Assembly: GCF_900111295.1 (NCBI RefSeq)
Contig: NZ_FOGT01000001.1
Coordinates: 186,001 to 250,000, forward strand
Origin: Salipaludibacillus aurantiacus
Lineage (GTDB): Bacteria; Bacillota; Bacilli; Bacillales; Salisediminibacteriaceae
Length of the DNA stretch: 64,000 nucleotides
Reading direction: 5' to 3'
The notes beneath the pieces are model-generated. The model was not told where the DNA came from, made no database searches, and saw nothing but the letters and a program-made list of their open reading frames with translations. This document shows, piece after piece, positions 17,062-26,230 of the stretch (positions are counted from its first letter, which is position 1; each line of letters opens with the position of its first letter). Made by a program: the position numbers and the translations under genes.

Positions 17062-18219
17062 TTAATTCTTATATTTCTTAAGTTGATCCCCGATCACATC
17101 ACCTAAAGAAAAGCCGGCATGGTCATCTTCTTTTTGGTATTCCTGTTTAGCTTCGTTTTCAGCTTTAGTTTCTCTTTCCTCTTCCAGTGCGCGGATACTT
17201 AAAGAAATTCTTTTATCCTTCGTATTTACATCCAGTACTTTCACTGAGACGGTCTCTCCTTCTTTCAATACCTCGCCTGGAGTCCCAATATGCCTGTTAG
17301 CAATTTGGGAAATATGGACAAGGCCTTCAACCCCTGGGGCTACTTCTATAAAGGCTCCGAAAGAGACAAGCCTTCTTACCGTGCCCTGGATAACATCACC
17401 TGGCTTAACCTGTCCCTCCAGAAGTTCCCAAGGTCCAGGAAGTGTATCTTTTATAGAAAGGGAAATTCGCTCATTGTCAGGATCTACACCTAACACTTTA
17501 ACCTTAACAGTATCTCCTTCACTCACAATATCGGAAGGCTTTTCAACATGATGGTGAGCCAATTGAGAGATATGTACGAGTCCGTCTACTCCTCCAATAT
17601 CTACAAATACTCCAAAGCTTGTTAAGCGCTGGACTTGCCCTTCAATTACTTCTCCTTCTTTTACAGAAGATAAAGTTTCTTTCTTTTTCTCATTAACTTC
17701 CTCATCTAAAACAGCTCTTTGAGAAAGAATCAGTTTGTTTCGTTCACGGTCCATTTCAACAACTTTTAAGCGCAAGGTTTTTCCTTTGTAATCTGCAAAG
17801 TCTTCTACATAATGACGCTCAACTAATGAAGCGGGAATAAACCCTCTGACACCTACATCTACCACTAGTCCGCCTTTCACAACGTCTGCTACGGCCGCTT
17901 CAAAGGTTTCTTTTGAATCAAGCTTTTTCTCCATATCATTCCATGCCTGTTCAGCCACAACAGCTTTTTTTGATAAAACAAGCTCATCCTCGGTTAATTT
18001 AATAACCTTAAATTCATGTTCTTCTCCTTCTTTCAAAACATCATCAACTTTCTCAACATGAAGGCTGGACAGTTCACTTATAGGCAATACTCCATCCATT
18101 TTGTAGCCGACATTCACAAAAGCTTGTTTTTCCTCCACTTTAGAGACCGTACCTTTTGTCAGATCACCTACTGACAATGAATTAAATTCGGCCATTTCGT
18201 TATTCATTTCTTCTACCAT
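17062..18219 (-). CDS. rpsA: S1-domain protein, ribosomal protein S1 homologue
   Basis: A 385-residue protein with four S1 RNA-binding repeats beginning near residues 16, 100, 185 and 270 (GTVSKVEEKQAFVNVGYKMD, GQVQRLTSFGVFVDIGGVDG and similar), plus an acidic, charged tail. This four-repeat form matches B. subtilis YpfD, which differs from the six-repeat enteric S1. The start was moved 14 codons to ATG 18217-18219, preceded by GGGAGGTAACG. It follows cmk and plsC, a conserved order. Confidence 0.93.
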   Translation of the reverse strand: MVEEMNNEMAEFNSLSVGDLTKGTVSKVEEKQAFVNVGYKMDGVLPISELSSLHVEKVDDVLKEGEEHEFKVIKLTEDELVLSKKAVVAEQAWNDMEKKLDSKETFEAAVADVVKGGLVVDVGVRGFIPASLVERHYVEDFADYKGKTLRLKVVEMDRERNKLILSQRAVLDEEVNEKKKETLSSVKEGEVIEGQVQRLTSFGVFVDIGGVDGLVHISQLAHHHVEKPSDIVSEGDTVKVKVLGVDPDNERISLSIKDTLPGPWELLEGQVKPGDVIQGTVRRLVSFGAFIEVAPGVEGLVHISQIANRHIGTPGEVLKEGETVSVKVLDVNTKDKRISLSIRALEEERETKAENEAKQEYQKEDDHAGFSLGDVIGDQLKKYKN

Positions 18220-18306
18220 CGACGTTACCTCCCTAAGTCCCGGTCTAATGCCAGGATACATGAATACTGATTATTTATATCATCTTTCAATTTGAAAGAT
18301 ATTCCC

Positions 18307-18918
18307 TTAATCCTGTTTCTCACGCTTGCTGTTTTCGTTTAGCAGCTGCTGTATGCCTTGCATAATCAGTTGTGTGGCCTCTTCAGGAGAAGCTTTACGT
18401 TCCCGCAAGGTTTCCATATCAACCGGAGGACCATACACCACTTTCAGGGTAGAAAACCATTTGTAGCTTCCTATAACGGCACAAGGAATAACAGCTGCGT
18501 TCGAGCGTAGAGCGAAAAAACCAACACCTGTAAGACCTTTTCCTAATTTTCCTGTTTTGCTTCTGGTGCCTTCTGGAAATAAACCTACTACTTCCGATTC
18601 TTTCAGCAACTTCAAACCTGTCCTCATCGCCTGCCGGTCGCTCATCCCTCTCCTTATTGGAAAAGCCCCTAACTTAGGCAGCAACTGTTTTAGAATGGGA
18701 GCTTGAAAGAGTTCAGCTTTAGCCATAAACCTCGTTTGACGCTTTAGAAAGGCCCCTACGAGGGGAGGATCAAGTAAATGGATATGATTACTGCAAAGGA
18801 GTACTCCGTTATTAGAAGGTATATTCTCTTTTCCTTCTATTTTCACACGGTAAAAGATCCGGAAATAAGTTCTGCAAATAAATTGTCCTAAGGAATATAA
18901 CTTACTCAACTGCCCCAT
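18307..18918 (-). CDS. plsC: 1-acyl-sn-glycerol-3-phosphate acyltransferase (PlsC family)
   Basis: About 203 residues. The acyltransferase catalytic block appears as [10 protein letters not shown], where His and Asp are kept with the usual HxxxxD spacing, and the phosphate-binding motif FPEGTRSK follows. It would convert lysophosphatidate to phosphatidate at the membrane. The gene overlaps the end of cmk, and the exact start is uncertain: ATG 18916-18918 or TTG 18907-18909 both lie close to AAAGGG. Confidence 0.88.
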   Translation of the reverse strand: MGQLSKLYSLGQFICRTYFRIFYRVKIEGKENIPSNNGVLLCSNHIHLLDPPLVGAFLKRQTRFMAKAELFQAPILKQLLPKLGAFPIRRGMSDRQAMRTGLKLLKESEVVGLFPEGTRSKTGKLGKGLTGVGFFALRSNAAVIPCAVIGSYKWFSTLKVVYGPPVDMETLRERKASPEEATQLIMQGIQQLLNENSKREKQD

Positions 18919-19585
18919 CCCTTTCAGCTGCAATAGAATAGATTCGGTCAACTACTTCGTGAATAGTCATCGACGTTGAATCTAACTCAATCGCGTCCTC
19001 AGCTTTTTTAAGCGGAGCAAACTCTCTTTCTGAGTCAATTTGATCCCTTTTGGCGATTTCTTCTTTTAATAAAGCTAAATCAGAAGGAAGGCCTTTTGAT
19101 AAATGTTCTTCATGCCGCCTTTTAGCCCTTTCTTCCACAGATGCTGTCAGAAATACTTTTACTTCTGCAGCCGGCAGAACCGCTGTACCTATATCTCTGC
19201 CATCCATAACCACTCCGCCTTTTTGTGCGAGCTTTTGCTGTTTTCTTACCATTTCCTTTCTTATCTTTTCATGTTTAGCCACATAGGATACGTTATTTGT
19301 CACTTCTGAAGATCGAATGTCTTCACTAATATCCTTTTGATTCATTTTAATTTTAAGTGAACCGGATTCATTCACTAACTCTATATCACTTTCTTTAAGC
19401 AATTCATTTAAGATACCCTCGTTATTTACGTCTACGTTATTTTCAAGTGCGTACCAGGTTAAAGCACGGTACATGGCACCCGTATCAACGTAAACAAAGG
19501 ATAATTTTTCTGCAAGCAATTTCGCGACGGTACTTTTCCCTGCACCGGCCGGCCCATCAATTGCAATATTCATTTCTGTTTTCAT
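18902..19585 (-). CDS. cmk: Cytidylate kinase
   Basis: A 227-residue nucleotide kinase phosphorylating CMP and dCMP. The P-loop GPAGAGKS is at residues 11-18. It is followed by the [10 protein letters not shown] nucleotide-binding segment, the [10 protein letters not shown] motif and a C-terminal lid (ERAKRRHEE). AGAAAGGG precedes the ATG. It is the first gene of the cmk-plsC-rpsA-fni run on the minus strand. Confidence 0.96.
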   Translation of the reverse strand: MKTEMNIAIDGPAGAGKSTVAKLLAEKLSFVYVDTGAMYRALTWYALENNVDVNNEGILNELLKESDIELVNESGSLKIKMNQKDISEDIRSSEVTNNVSYVAKHEKIRKEMVRKQQKLAQKGGVVMDGRDIGTAVLPAAEVKVFLTASVEERAKRRHEEHLSKGLPSDLALLKEEIAKRDQIDSEREFAPLKKAEDAIELDSTSMTIHEVVDRIYSIAAERDGAVE

Positions 19586-19679
19586 GCTGCAACCCTTTCT
19601 AAGAAAAAATCTGTAATTTTATTGCGTTTACACTCCATATATTATCATAATTATACATGAACGGTCTATTTTTTCAGAA

Positions 19680-20372
19680 TCATTTGTAATTATTCAAATT
19701 GCACTGGCCTGCGCTATGATGCTTCTTTTCTTTTTTATTTATTATAAGCTGCCTTTCATAACAATAACGGACTATTTTCTGCCTGTCTGCATCTTCAATT
19801 TTCTTAAACTCTGCAGAACCTATGGCCCTTCCTGTTACGAATTTCGATCTGATAAATTCAGCAGCAGCCTCAATATAAACCGTCTCTCCGGACTGGAAGG
19901 GCAGCGCCAAATATACTTTGAAGCGTTCTCCGCCACCTAAAGAACAGTCATCCGGCAAGTGAAGAGACAGGCCTCCTCCGCTCAAATCAGAAGTTAGAGT
20001 TGTAAATGGAGCAAATTTTCCGCCCTCAGAGTACACAGCAACATCAGCCATAGTCTCAACTCTAACATATTGACGGCGCTGAATACGTATATAGTTATTA
20101 TCTATAGGTCCTTTTAATACTAACATGGGGATTTGCCGATCAGCTATTCCCTTCACTTCAGACTCAAATAAATAAATAGCCTGATCCCCGCCTATAAACC
20201 AAATTTTAAATTGGGTGCCTTCTATAAAGAAACCAGGTTTGCGGTTCTGACCATCTACAGGAAAATCAATAAAAATATCACCTGACTCCATATCAAGGAT
20301 TTTACTTCTGAATCTTCTAATATCTTTTTTATCTGTCATTTCCATATGAATCGTACTTCCTATTTTAATCAA
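19680..20372 (-). CDS. ypfA: PilZ-domain c-di-GMP flagellar brake
   Basis: A 230-residue protein with an N-terminal YcgR-like domain (residues 1-95) and a C-terminal PilZ domain. The c-di-GMP ligands are in place: RxxxR at Arg100-Arg104 (RQYVR) and DxSxxG at 129-134 (DLSGGG). In B. subtilis YpfA (MotI, DgrA) bound to c-di-GMP acts on the MotA stator to stop flagellar rotation. Its location between cmk and ypeB is conserved. With cheR it indicates a motile organism. Confidence 0.93.
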   Translation of the reverse strand: MIKIGSTIHMEMTDKKDIRRFRSKILDMESGDIFIDFPVDGQNRKPGFFIEGTQFKIWFIGGDQAIYLFESEVKGIADRQIPMLVLKGPIDNNYIRIQRRQYVRVETMADVAVYSEGGKFAPFTTLTSDLSGGGLSLHLPDDCSLGGGERFKVYLALPFQSGETVYIEAAAEFIRSKFVTGRAIGSAEFKKIEDADRQKIVRYCYERQLIINKKEKKHHSAGQCNLNNYK

Positions 20373-20473
20373 AGGGCCCCTCCTTTAAATACACTACTCT
20401 CTACCTTAAGTGATTCTATGTAAGTAAAAAAACTCCTTCTTTTGACCCTGACTGTCTTCCTTTATTATGAAAA

Positions 20474-20504
20474 GAACGAAGAGCCCCGTCAAGGCTCTTC
20501 GTTC
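20474..20504 (-). terminator. Terminator after ypeB
   Basis: A 12-bp stem (GAACGAAGAGCC with its near complement) is followed by TTTTCAT on the minus strand, just past the ypeB stop. Confidence 0.85.
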
Positions 20505-20510
20505 TTTCAT

Positions 20511-21857
20511 TTACTGGTAAACCGGTTCCGGATTATCAAGCTTCTCGACCTGCTCTTCTCTTCCATTCTTGGCATTAATAAATATTCTGTAGGTGTCGTT
20601 ATCTATTGTCCCATAGAATTCGTGGCACAGCACCTCTTCCTCTAATTGATTTTCTATCACCGCCACATGGTGTTCTTTCACATTAAGATTAGGATTTAAG
20701 CGTTCCTGGGCTTCTTCCTTTGATATTTCCAGCTCTGTTTCCCGGTCCTGTTTGTTGTTTGCTAAGTAAGCAAAACTTTCAAAACCTGCGATGTCCCCTT
20801 CATCCAAAGCGACATCTACGACAATTTCATCAGTGTAAATTCTTACATCATCATCCAGCTTCACAAATTGAAAAACGCCTATATTTTCGTATTGTTTACT
20901 TTCGACTAGCTGCATATTGTCATAGCCGTTTCTTTCAAGGAAATCTTCAGCTTTCTCAGATGCTTCATTTAAGCTTATTTTTTCCTGCTGGACTTCTCTT
21001 TCATTCAGCATCCATACAGGGTGACCACCCTTTTTAGTTATATCCATAGTAATATTTGTGCCATGCTCGCCGTCAGAGATCACAAGGCTGTATGCCTCAT
21101 ATGCAAGTCCTTTGCCTGTTTCAGTAATTTGCACATCTCCAAGCGAGTCCTGATTAAGAAACTCTCTTGCTTTATCTATCGCTTCATTTTCATTTATCTG
21201 ATCTTCATTCTTTATATTTTTTTCAATATCTTCATCGTTTCCGGTCACTTTGTTAGTCTCGTTATCAAAATTAACTTCGGAAAAGCCCCCGACTTTTTCA
21301 TCAATAATGTGAAAACCGTTGACTACAGCATTGTTCAGAGGCTCATCCTGAGCTGCTAAGTCAAGCTCTACATCTGTCCACCGCAAGTTCTCTCTAAGAA
21401 CCATTGACTGGACTTTGCGCAATTCCTTCTGGATTTCTCCTGCTTGCGAATATAATTGTTTTAAGTCGTCATAATTTTCTTCAGTTAAAGGATCCTGATC
21501 AAGATCTCTAATAGCATGCCGGTAAGAGAAGTTTCCTACTTTATATAAAAACTCCTCAGTTTTAGTAAACGGCATTAAACCTAAAGGCAGTTGCCCTAAC
21601 TCATTCTGCGCTTCAGAAGTAATCCGCCAGACATCAGCTAATGAAGGAGACAGCCGCTCTTTTGAATTCATCGCCAAGGTAGCACCAATTTCATCATGAA
21701 GCAGATCAATTTGATAAGTTAAATCATGAAAAGCGCGCTGATAATTATTTTCAGACTGCATCATCACTGTGTTTTTTTCTTCCTGTTCCCTAAAGCCCCA
21801 CATGCCCGTTCCGATTAAGGCCACAGCAAGTACGCCTATTACTATATTTCTCATCAT
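20511..21857 (-). CDS. ypeB: Germination protein YpeB
   Basis: A 448-residue protein with an uncleaved N-terminal signal anchor (about residues 4-20), a helical region, and C-terminal PepSY-type repeats. It is needed for localisation and stability of the cortex-lytic enzyme SleB in the spore. ATG 21855-21857 has GGAGGTG before it, and the length agrees with B. subtilis YpeB. It lies 18 bases after sleB. The bicistron is normally made in the forespore under sigma-G, but I could not identify that promoter confidently. Confidence 0.95.
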   Translation of the reverse strand: MMRNIVIGVLAVALIGTGMWGFREQEEKNTVMMQSENNYQRAFHDLTYQIDLLHDEIGATLAMNSKERLSPSLADVWRITSEAQNELGQLPLGLMPFTKTEEFLYKVGNFSYRHAIRDLDQDPLTEENYDDLKQLYSQAGEIQKELRKVQSMVLRENLRWTDVELDLAAQDEPLNNAVVNGFHIIDEKVGGFSEVNFDNETNKVTGNDEDIEKNIKNEDQINENEAIDKAREFLNQDSLGDVQITETGKGLAYEAYSLVISDGEHGTNITMDITKKGGHPVWMLNEREVQQEKISLNEASEKAEDFLERNGYDNMQLVESKQYENIGVFQFVKLDDDVRIYTDEIVVDVALDEGDIAGFESFAYLANNKQDRETELEISKEEAQERLNPNLNVKEHHVAVIENQLEEEVLCHEFYGTIDNDTYRIFINAKNGREEQVEKLDNPEPVYQ

Positions 21858-21875
21858 CCTGTTCACCTCCAAAGT

Positions 21876-22865
21876 TTATTCACAAAAAATATGTTTTCCA
21901 ATTTGTTTAATTTGAGGTCTTGACCAAATCCACCCTGAGGTAGCAGTCTGAGGGTTAAAATAATATAAAGCATTTCCGGAAGGGTCCTGGCCGTTTATGG
22001 CATCGAGTACAGCCTTCCTGGCTTCTTCATCAGGGTCCATCCAGATCTGGCCATCAGCCACTGCTGTAAAGGCTCTTGGCTCAAAAATGACATCTGAAAC
22101 GGTATTAGGGAAGATCGGGCTGTTTATACGATTTAAAATGACCGCCGCAACTGCTACCTGCCCTTCGTATGGTTCTCCTCTTGCTTCTCCGTAAACGGCC
22201 TGCGCCATTATCCTGATATCGTTATCTGAAAAGCCGTCTGGAACATTCATTGCTTTTTGAATATTTGGCTCATCGTCCTGAGGGGCTGGTTCCTCCTCCG
22301 CTGGAGCCGGGACTTCTTCTTCAGCAGGTCTTTCAGGTTCAGGTGCTGGTTCGGCTGCTGGTTCTCTTGCCGGTTCTTCGGCGCGAGGCTGTTCAGGCGG
22401 CGCTTGTTCTTTTCGGTCCCTTTCCGGGCCTCCAGTCCGCCCAGCCCCATCCCTGCTTCCTTTAGGGCCTTTCTGAATATGTTTGTCCACACCTCCGTAG
22501 TGCGTAAATTCTCTTCCTTCCCTAAGCATTCTGTGAACAAATTCTTTATCATATTCGGTAGCTCTGACTAACATATCTTTCATATCTTCTCCTACCAGTC
22601 CGTCAACCTCCAGGCCAAACTGCTCCTGAAATTCTCGGACAGACCAGTATGTCTGCCATCCAAATACCCCGTCAATGGGTCCGTCATAATAACCGTTGTA
22701 TTGCATTCTTGCCTGCAGCTCTACAACATCATCACCGGTGGCACCTTTCTGAATAACCTGTTGTGTGAAAGCTTCCGCATCATCCGGAACAATAAGAATG
22801 CTGACACATATTAAGGTCATTAATATCGTAAACTGTCTAAAAAGCCTGAAATATTTCCCATTCAT
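21876..22865 (-). CDS. sleB: Spore cortex-lytic enzyme SleB
   Basis: A 329-residue protein with a signal peptide (cleavage after DDAEA, about residue 30), a peptidoglycan-binding domain (35-100), a Pro/Glu/Ala-rich linker (about 135-210) and a C-terminal cell-wall hydrolase domain (AQAVYGEARGEPYEGQVAVA, catalytic Glu). It is a lytic transglycosylase that degrades cortex muramic lactam during germination. The start is ATG 22863-22865 with AAAAGGAGG; the frame is open 85 codons further by chance. The long acidic/proline linker is more extreme than in B. subtilis. Confidence 0.95.
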   Translation of the reverse strand: MNGKYFRLFRQFTILMTLICVSILIVPDDAEAFTQQVIQKGATGDDVVELQARMQYNGYYDGPIDGVFGWQTYWSVREFQEQFGLEVDGLVGEDMKDMLVRATEYDKEFVHRMLREGREFTHYGGVDKHIQKGPKGSRDGAGRTGGPERDRKEQAPPEQPRAEEPAREPAAEPAPEPERPAEEEVPAPAEEEPAPQDDEPNIQKAMNVPDGFSDNDIRIMAQAVYGEARGEPYEGQVAVAAVILNRINSPIFPNTVSDVIFEPRAFTAVADGQIWMDPDEEARKAVLDAINGQDPSGNALYYFNPQTATSGWIWSRPQIKQIGKHIFCE

Positions 22866-22970
22866 AGTAATCCTCCTTTTAACATGCTGTTCGTCATATG
22901 AGGTGCGAATAAGCATAGTTTTATCCATTGCTTTGAATTTATTCCATAAAGAAAAACAAGATAAAAAAAA

Positions 22971-22992
22971 GGTGCGGAATAGAATCCGCACC
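22971..22992 (-). terminator. Terminator after the zinc-ribbon gene
   Basis: An 8-bp perfect stem (GGTGCGGA/TCCGCACC) is followed by eight T on the minus strand, with T on the other side too. It isolates sleB from the gene at 23023. Confidence 0.85.
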
Positions 22993-23022
22993 TTTTTCTT
23001 ACCTTGTAAAATAATAAAGATA

Positions 23023-23190
23023 TTATTCAGGTGACACGTCCATATCAAATTGTGCTTCATTGCCGCACACACAACGCTTAAAGCCTGTATCATACCCTCC
23101 TGTTTCTTTAGGGCGGCCACGCAGGATATATTTTTCCCCGCATTGCTGGCAGCGAATGATGACTTTGTATCTTTGTTTTATTTCAGACAA
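23023..23190 (-). CDS. ypeQ: Small zinc-ribbon protein (YpeQ-like)
   Basis: A 55-residue protein starting at TTG 23188-23190, with AAAGGAG eight bases before it, and ending in TAA at 23023-23025. Two Cys pairs (CQQC and CVC) about 25 residues apart make a likely zinc ribbon (IIRCQQCGEKYILRGRPKE, FKRCVCGNEAQF). A similar small protein, YpeQ, is encoded near sleB in B. subtilis; the symbol is given from that resemblance and position. Function unknown. Confidence 0.7.
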   Translation of the reverse strand: MSEIKQRYKVIIRCQQCGEKYILRGRPKETGGYDTGFKRCVCGNEAQFDMDVSPE

Positions 23191-23287
23191 AAAGATCACT
23201 CCTTTTACCGGTTATGTTTAAGAAATTATACAACCATTTGCCATTACTATACAATGAACAATGGTACCTGTTCAACAAAAGCACTTC

Positions 23288-23959
23288 TTACCCTGTCTCC
23301 CGTTTAACTAAATGGACTGCCTGAAGCTGATTTGCTTTCTTTACTTTTTTTAAGGCGAACACCCATAGAAAAACCATAAAAGGAATTAAGACGTAGATCC
23401 ACTGGTTCATCGATAAGAGGATCAAATTGTAGAGACTGTGAAGCAAATAAGGGATTAAAAAGGCCATAAATAAGTACCTGTATCTCTTTTGCTTTTGAAA
23501 CTTAGCTTTTCCAAAATAGTACCCCATTACTACACCAAATAAGGCGTGGCTGGTTACTGGAAAAACTGCTCTAATAAAAGCTGTATCAAGCCCATGGGCT
23601 ATAATATATAAAAGATTCTCCACTGATGCAAATCCTAAAGCCACAGCTGTCGCGTAAACAATGCCATCATACCGCTGACTAAAATGGACATGATAAAATA
23701 CTGTAACCAGCACTATAAACCATTTAAAAAATTCTTCGGTGAGCGCTACCTGTAAAAAAGTTTCTATAAAAGGTGAAGTAAAACGGGTTTCGTTTTGTAA
23801 AACAAACTGAATAAACATGACAGGAAATACGAGCAGCGTTCCAAAAATAAAACAGCGTATGACCATTGTCAAGGGTTCTTGTTCAAATTCATCTTTTAAA
23901 TAAAAAAAAATTAAAAGTGCTATGGCCGGAGTAAATGCCGCTGTTATAATTGGAACCAT
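23288..23959 (-). CDS. prsW: Site-1 membrane protease PrsW
   Basis: A 223-residue polytopic membrane protein with about seven helices. The glutamate motifs of the PrsW/CAAX-like protease family are visible: TEEFFKW and ASVENLLY, plus conserved His in TSHALFG. In B. subtilis PrsW starts cleavage of the anti-sigma factor RsiW to release sigma-W on envelope stress. The start is ATG 23957-23959 with AAAGGAAAGG. sigW/rsiW are not in the window. Confidence 0.9.
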   Translation of the reverse strand: MVPIITAAFTPAIALLIFFYLKDEFEQEPLTMVIRCFIFGTLLVFPVMFIQFVLQNETRFTSPFIETFLQVALTEEFFKWFIVLVTVFYHVHFSQRYDGIVYATAVALGFASVENLLYIIAHGLDTAFIRAVFPVTSHALFGVVMGYYFGKAKFQKQKRYRYLFMAFLIPYLLHSLYNLILLSMNQWIYVLIPFMVFLWVFALKKVKKANQLQAVHLVKRETG

Positions 23960-24055
23960 CAGACACCTTTCCTTTCTCACCGGATTTAAAGGTGTTACTT
24001 ATATACTAAAAAATGTGAAACTTAATTGCAATTAAAAAATCAGGAGGATCCATTT

Positions 24056-25024
24056 GTGAAAAAAATACTTATTATACATACTGGCGGCACCATTGCAATG
24101 AGCGAAGATAAAAAAACAGGAGAAGTAAAACCTAATACTGAAAATCCTTTACATCTAACTTTAAACAGCCTGGAAGGCGTCCAATTTTATATTGAAGACT
24201 TTCTCAATATTCCTTCCCCGCATATGACAACAAACCATATGGTCGATTTAGCAAATACAATCGACAGGCGGGTATCTGAAAAAGCCCTTGATGGCGTTGT
24301 AATTACTCACGGCACAGACACACTGGAAGAGACAGCCTACCTATTAGATCTTATTCTGAAAAATACTTGTCCGGTAGTCGTTACAGGCGCCATGCGTTCA
24401 AGTAATGAACTTGGTTCAGACGGGCCGCCAAATTTATTATCCGCTATCAGAACTGCCATGAGTGACGGAGCTAAAAATAAAGGAGTTTTAGTCGTATTAA
24501 ACGATGAAATCCATACAGCCAAAAACGCAACAAAGACACATACTAGTAATATAGCTACTTTTCAAAGTCCGCAGTACGGACCGATCGGAATAGTGACTAA
24601 AAGACGCGTGCATTTCCACCACGCCCCTACCGCAAGAGAAAAATTCAGAATTACTTCTCTTTCAAAAAAAGTTTTGCTTATAAAAGCTGTAGCAGGCATG
24701 GAAAAGGAAATATTGGACGCTGTGTGCAATATACAAATGGATGGACTTGTTATTGAAGCACTCGGCCAGGGAAATATGCCTCCTTCCACAGTGAAACCGA
24801 TTAAAGAACTTGTAGCCAGAGGTATTCCTGTAGTACTGGTATCAAGGTGCTTTAACGGCATTGTCCAGGATATTTATGGATATGAAGGAGGGGGCAGACA
24901 ACTCAAAAATTTTGGAGTTATTTTGACGAATGGATTAAACGGCCAAAAAGCGCGGATTAAATTAATGGTGGCATTAGAAAAAACAACAGATATGGACCAG
25001 CTTCAGCATATTTTCCAGCAGTAG
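24056..25024 (+). CDS. ansA: L-asparaginase (type I, cytoplasmic form)
   Basis: A 322-residue enzyme hydrolysing asparagine to aspartate and ammonia. The N-terminal nucleophile motif HTGGTIA is at residues 7-13. The second catalytic motif THGTDTLEETAY follows near residue 85, with GAMR and the later Lys of KAVAGM. No signal peptide is visible, so it is cytoplasmic. The start is GTG 24056-24058 with AGGAGG seven bases before it. It is one of few plus-strand genes here, flanked by prsW and ypdA. Confidence 0.92.
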   Translation: MKKILIIHTGGTIAMSEDKKTGEVKPNTENPLHLTLNSLEGVQFYIEDFLNIPSPHMTTNHMVDLANTIDRRVSEKALDGVVITHGTDTLEETAYLLDLILKNTCPVVVTGAMRSSNELGSDGPPNLLSAIRTAMSDGAKNKGVLVVLNDEIHTAKNATKTHTSNIATFQSPQYGPIGIVTKRRVHFHHAPTAREKFRITSLSKKVLLIKAVAGMEKEILDAVCNIQMDGLVIEALGQGNMPPSTVKPIKELVARGIPVVLVSRCFNGIVQDIYGYEGGGRQLKNFGVILTNGLNGQKARIKLMVALEKTTDMDQLQHIFQQ

Positions 25025-25039
25025 CGAGGGAAAGCCAGC

Positions 25040-25140
25040 TGAATACAAGCCCTCGGGCAAGCGCCAGACTGGCGAGCTAAATCATTCCGATTAAAAAAGA
25101 ACATCGGAACAACATAGAAACTGTTCCGGTGTTCTTTAAG
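25040..25140. repeat. Partial relative of the dispersed repeat
   Basis: It shares ACAAGCCCTCGGG and AAAAAGAACATC..GAAC with the long copy at 30481-30889 (near 30694 and 30815). The termini of that family are not recognisable, so this is a decayed or partial copy. It contains the ansA/ypdA terminator. Confidence 0.45.
25097..25136. terminator. Bidirectional terminator between ansA and ypdA
   Basis: A 15-base stem (AAGAACATCGGAACA with TGTTCCGGTGTTCTT, one mismatch) with flanking A and T runs on both sides serves the convergent genes ansA and ypdA. Confidence 0.85.
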
Positions 25141-25162
25141 ATACTTTTTTTTGTTTCATCTT

Positions 25163-26140
25163 CTATTTCTCTGTAATATGTTTTGCAATCAAAGATCCGT
25201 GATGTCTCCCATTTTCAATAAATATCTCATTTGCATTATTCCCCGCAGCAATGACCCCTGCAATATAAATATTCTCCACATTGGTTTCCATTGTGTGAGG
25301 ATTAAAGTATGGTCGTCCTGTTTCAGTTTCTATGGCCACACCCATTCCTTTTATAAATGTATGATCAGGGTGGTAACCGGTCATGGCAAAAACAAAGTCT
25401 GCCGGGTAAGATTTCCTTTCCCCATTCTTTTCAACTACAATCTCATCTTTTTTTATCTCACTGATTGCAGTTCCAAAATGCATTTGTATAACGCCGTTTC
25501 TAACTAATGCATCAAACTCCGGTAGAATCCACGGTTTTACACTTGAAGAATAAGTGTCGCCCCGATAAAAAACCGTAACATTAGCGCCGGCTTTTTCCAA
25601 TTCCAGCGCTGCATCAACCGCTGAATTCTTCCCGCCTATAACAGCGACATTCTGATTAAAAAATGAGTGAGCTTCATGAAAATAATGAAACACATGAGAC
25701 TGGTTTTCTCCTTCTATTCCCATGTAGTTAGGGGAATCATAGTATCCAGTAGCGATAATAATATTCTTTGCCTCATATGTGTGGCTTTCGCCTGTCTTAC
25801 GCAGCGTTTCAAGATAAAACTTTCCTTCATTTACCGGATCTACTTTTAAAACTTCCTCAAAAGCATTAATTCTAATTTGTTTCTCTCTAACAACTTCCCG
25901 GTAATAAACCAGTGCTTCATTTCTTTTAGGTTTCCTTTCAGTACTGTAAAAAGGAACCCCGCCAATTGAAAGCTTTTGACTGGAACTGAAAAATTGCTGA
26001 TGGGTTGGATAGTTATATAAAGAATGAACAATGTTCCCTTTTTCAATTACTAAAGGAGTATACCCTTCATTTTGCAACTCAATAGCAGCCGATAAGCCGC
26101 AAGGCCCAGCACCTACTATGATAACGTCTTCCTTTTGCAT
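25163..26140 (-). CDS. ypdA: Bacillithiol disulfide reductase YpdA (Bdr)
   Basis: A 325-residue FAD- and NADPH-dependent oxidoreductase. The FAD motif GAGPCG is at residues 10-15, including the Cys14 known to be needed in S. aureus YpdA. The NADPH-binding motif VIGGKNSAVDAA is at about 168, and the C-terminal FAD segment IYIAGVIAAG follows. It regenerates bacillithiol from its disulfide. The start is ATG 26138-26140 with GAGGTGG. ypdA-gudB adjacency is conserved in Bacillus. Confidence 0.93.
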   Translation of the reverse strand: MQKEDVIIVGAGPCGLSAAIELQNEGYTPLVIEKGNIVHSLYNYPTHQQFFSSSQKLSIGGVPFYSTERKPKRNEALVYYREVVREKQIRINAFEEVLKVDPVNEGKFYLETLRKTGESHTYEAKNIIIATGYYDSPNYMGIEGENQSHVFHYFHEAHSFFNQNVAVIGGKNSAVDAALELEKAGANVTVFYRGDTYSSSVKPWILPEFDALVRNGVIQMHFGTAISEIKKDEIVVEKNGERKSYPADFVFAMTGYHPDHTFIKGMGVAIETETGRPYFNPHTMETNVENIYIAGVIAAGNNANEIFIENGRHHGSLIAKHITEK

Positions 26141-26230
26141 TCTTTCCACCTCGCTAGAAAAATCAAAAAGAACCCCTTTAAACGAGTAAAGGGATTCAGC
26201 TAATACATCTATCTTAACGAAAATTAATAT

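Noticed and set aside
22247-22552. Frames on both strands over the sleB linker
   Set aside because: They are shadows of the Pro/Glu/Ala-rich codons of sleB.
22866-22970. Sigma-G promoter for sleB
   Set aside because: Several partial matches to the -35 and -10 exist, but none has correct spacing and sequence together.
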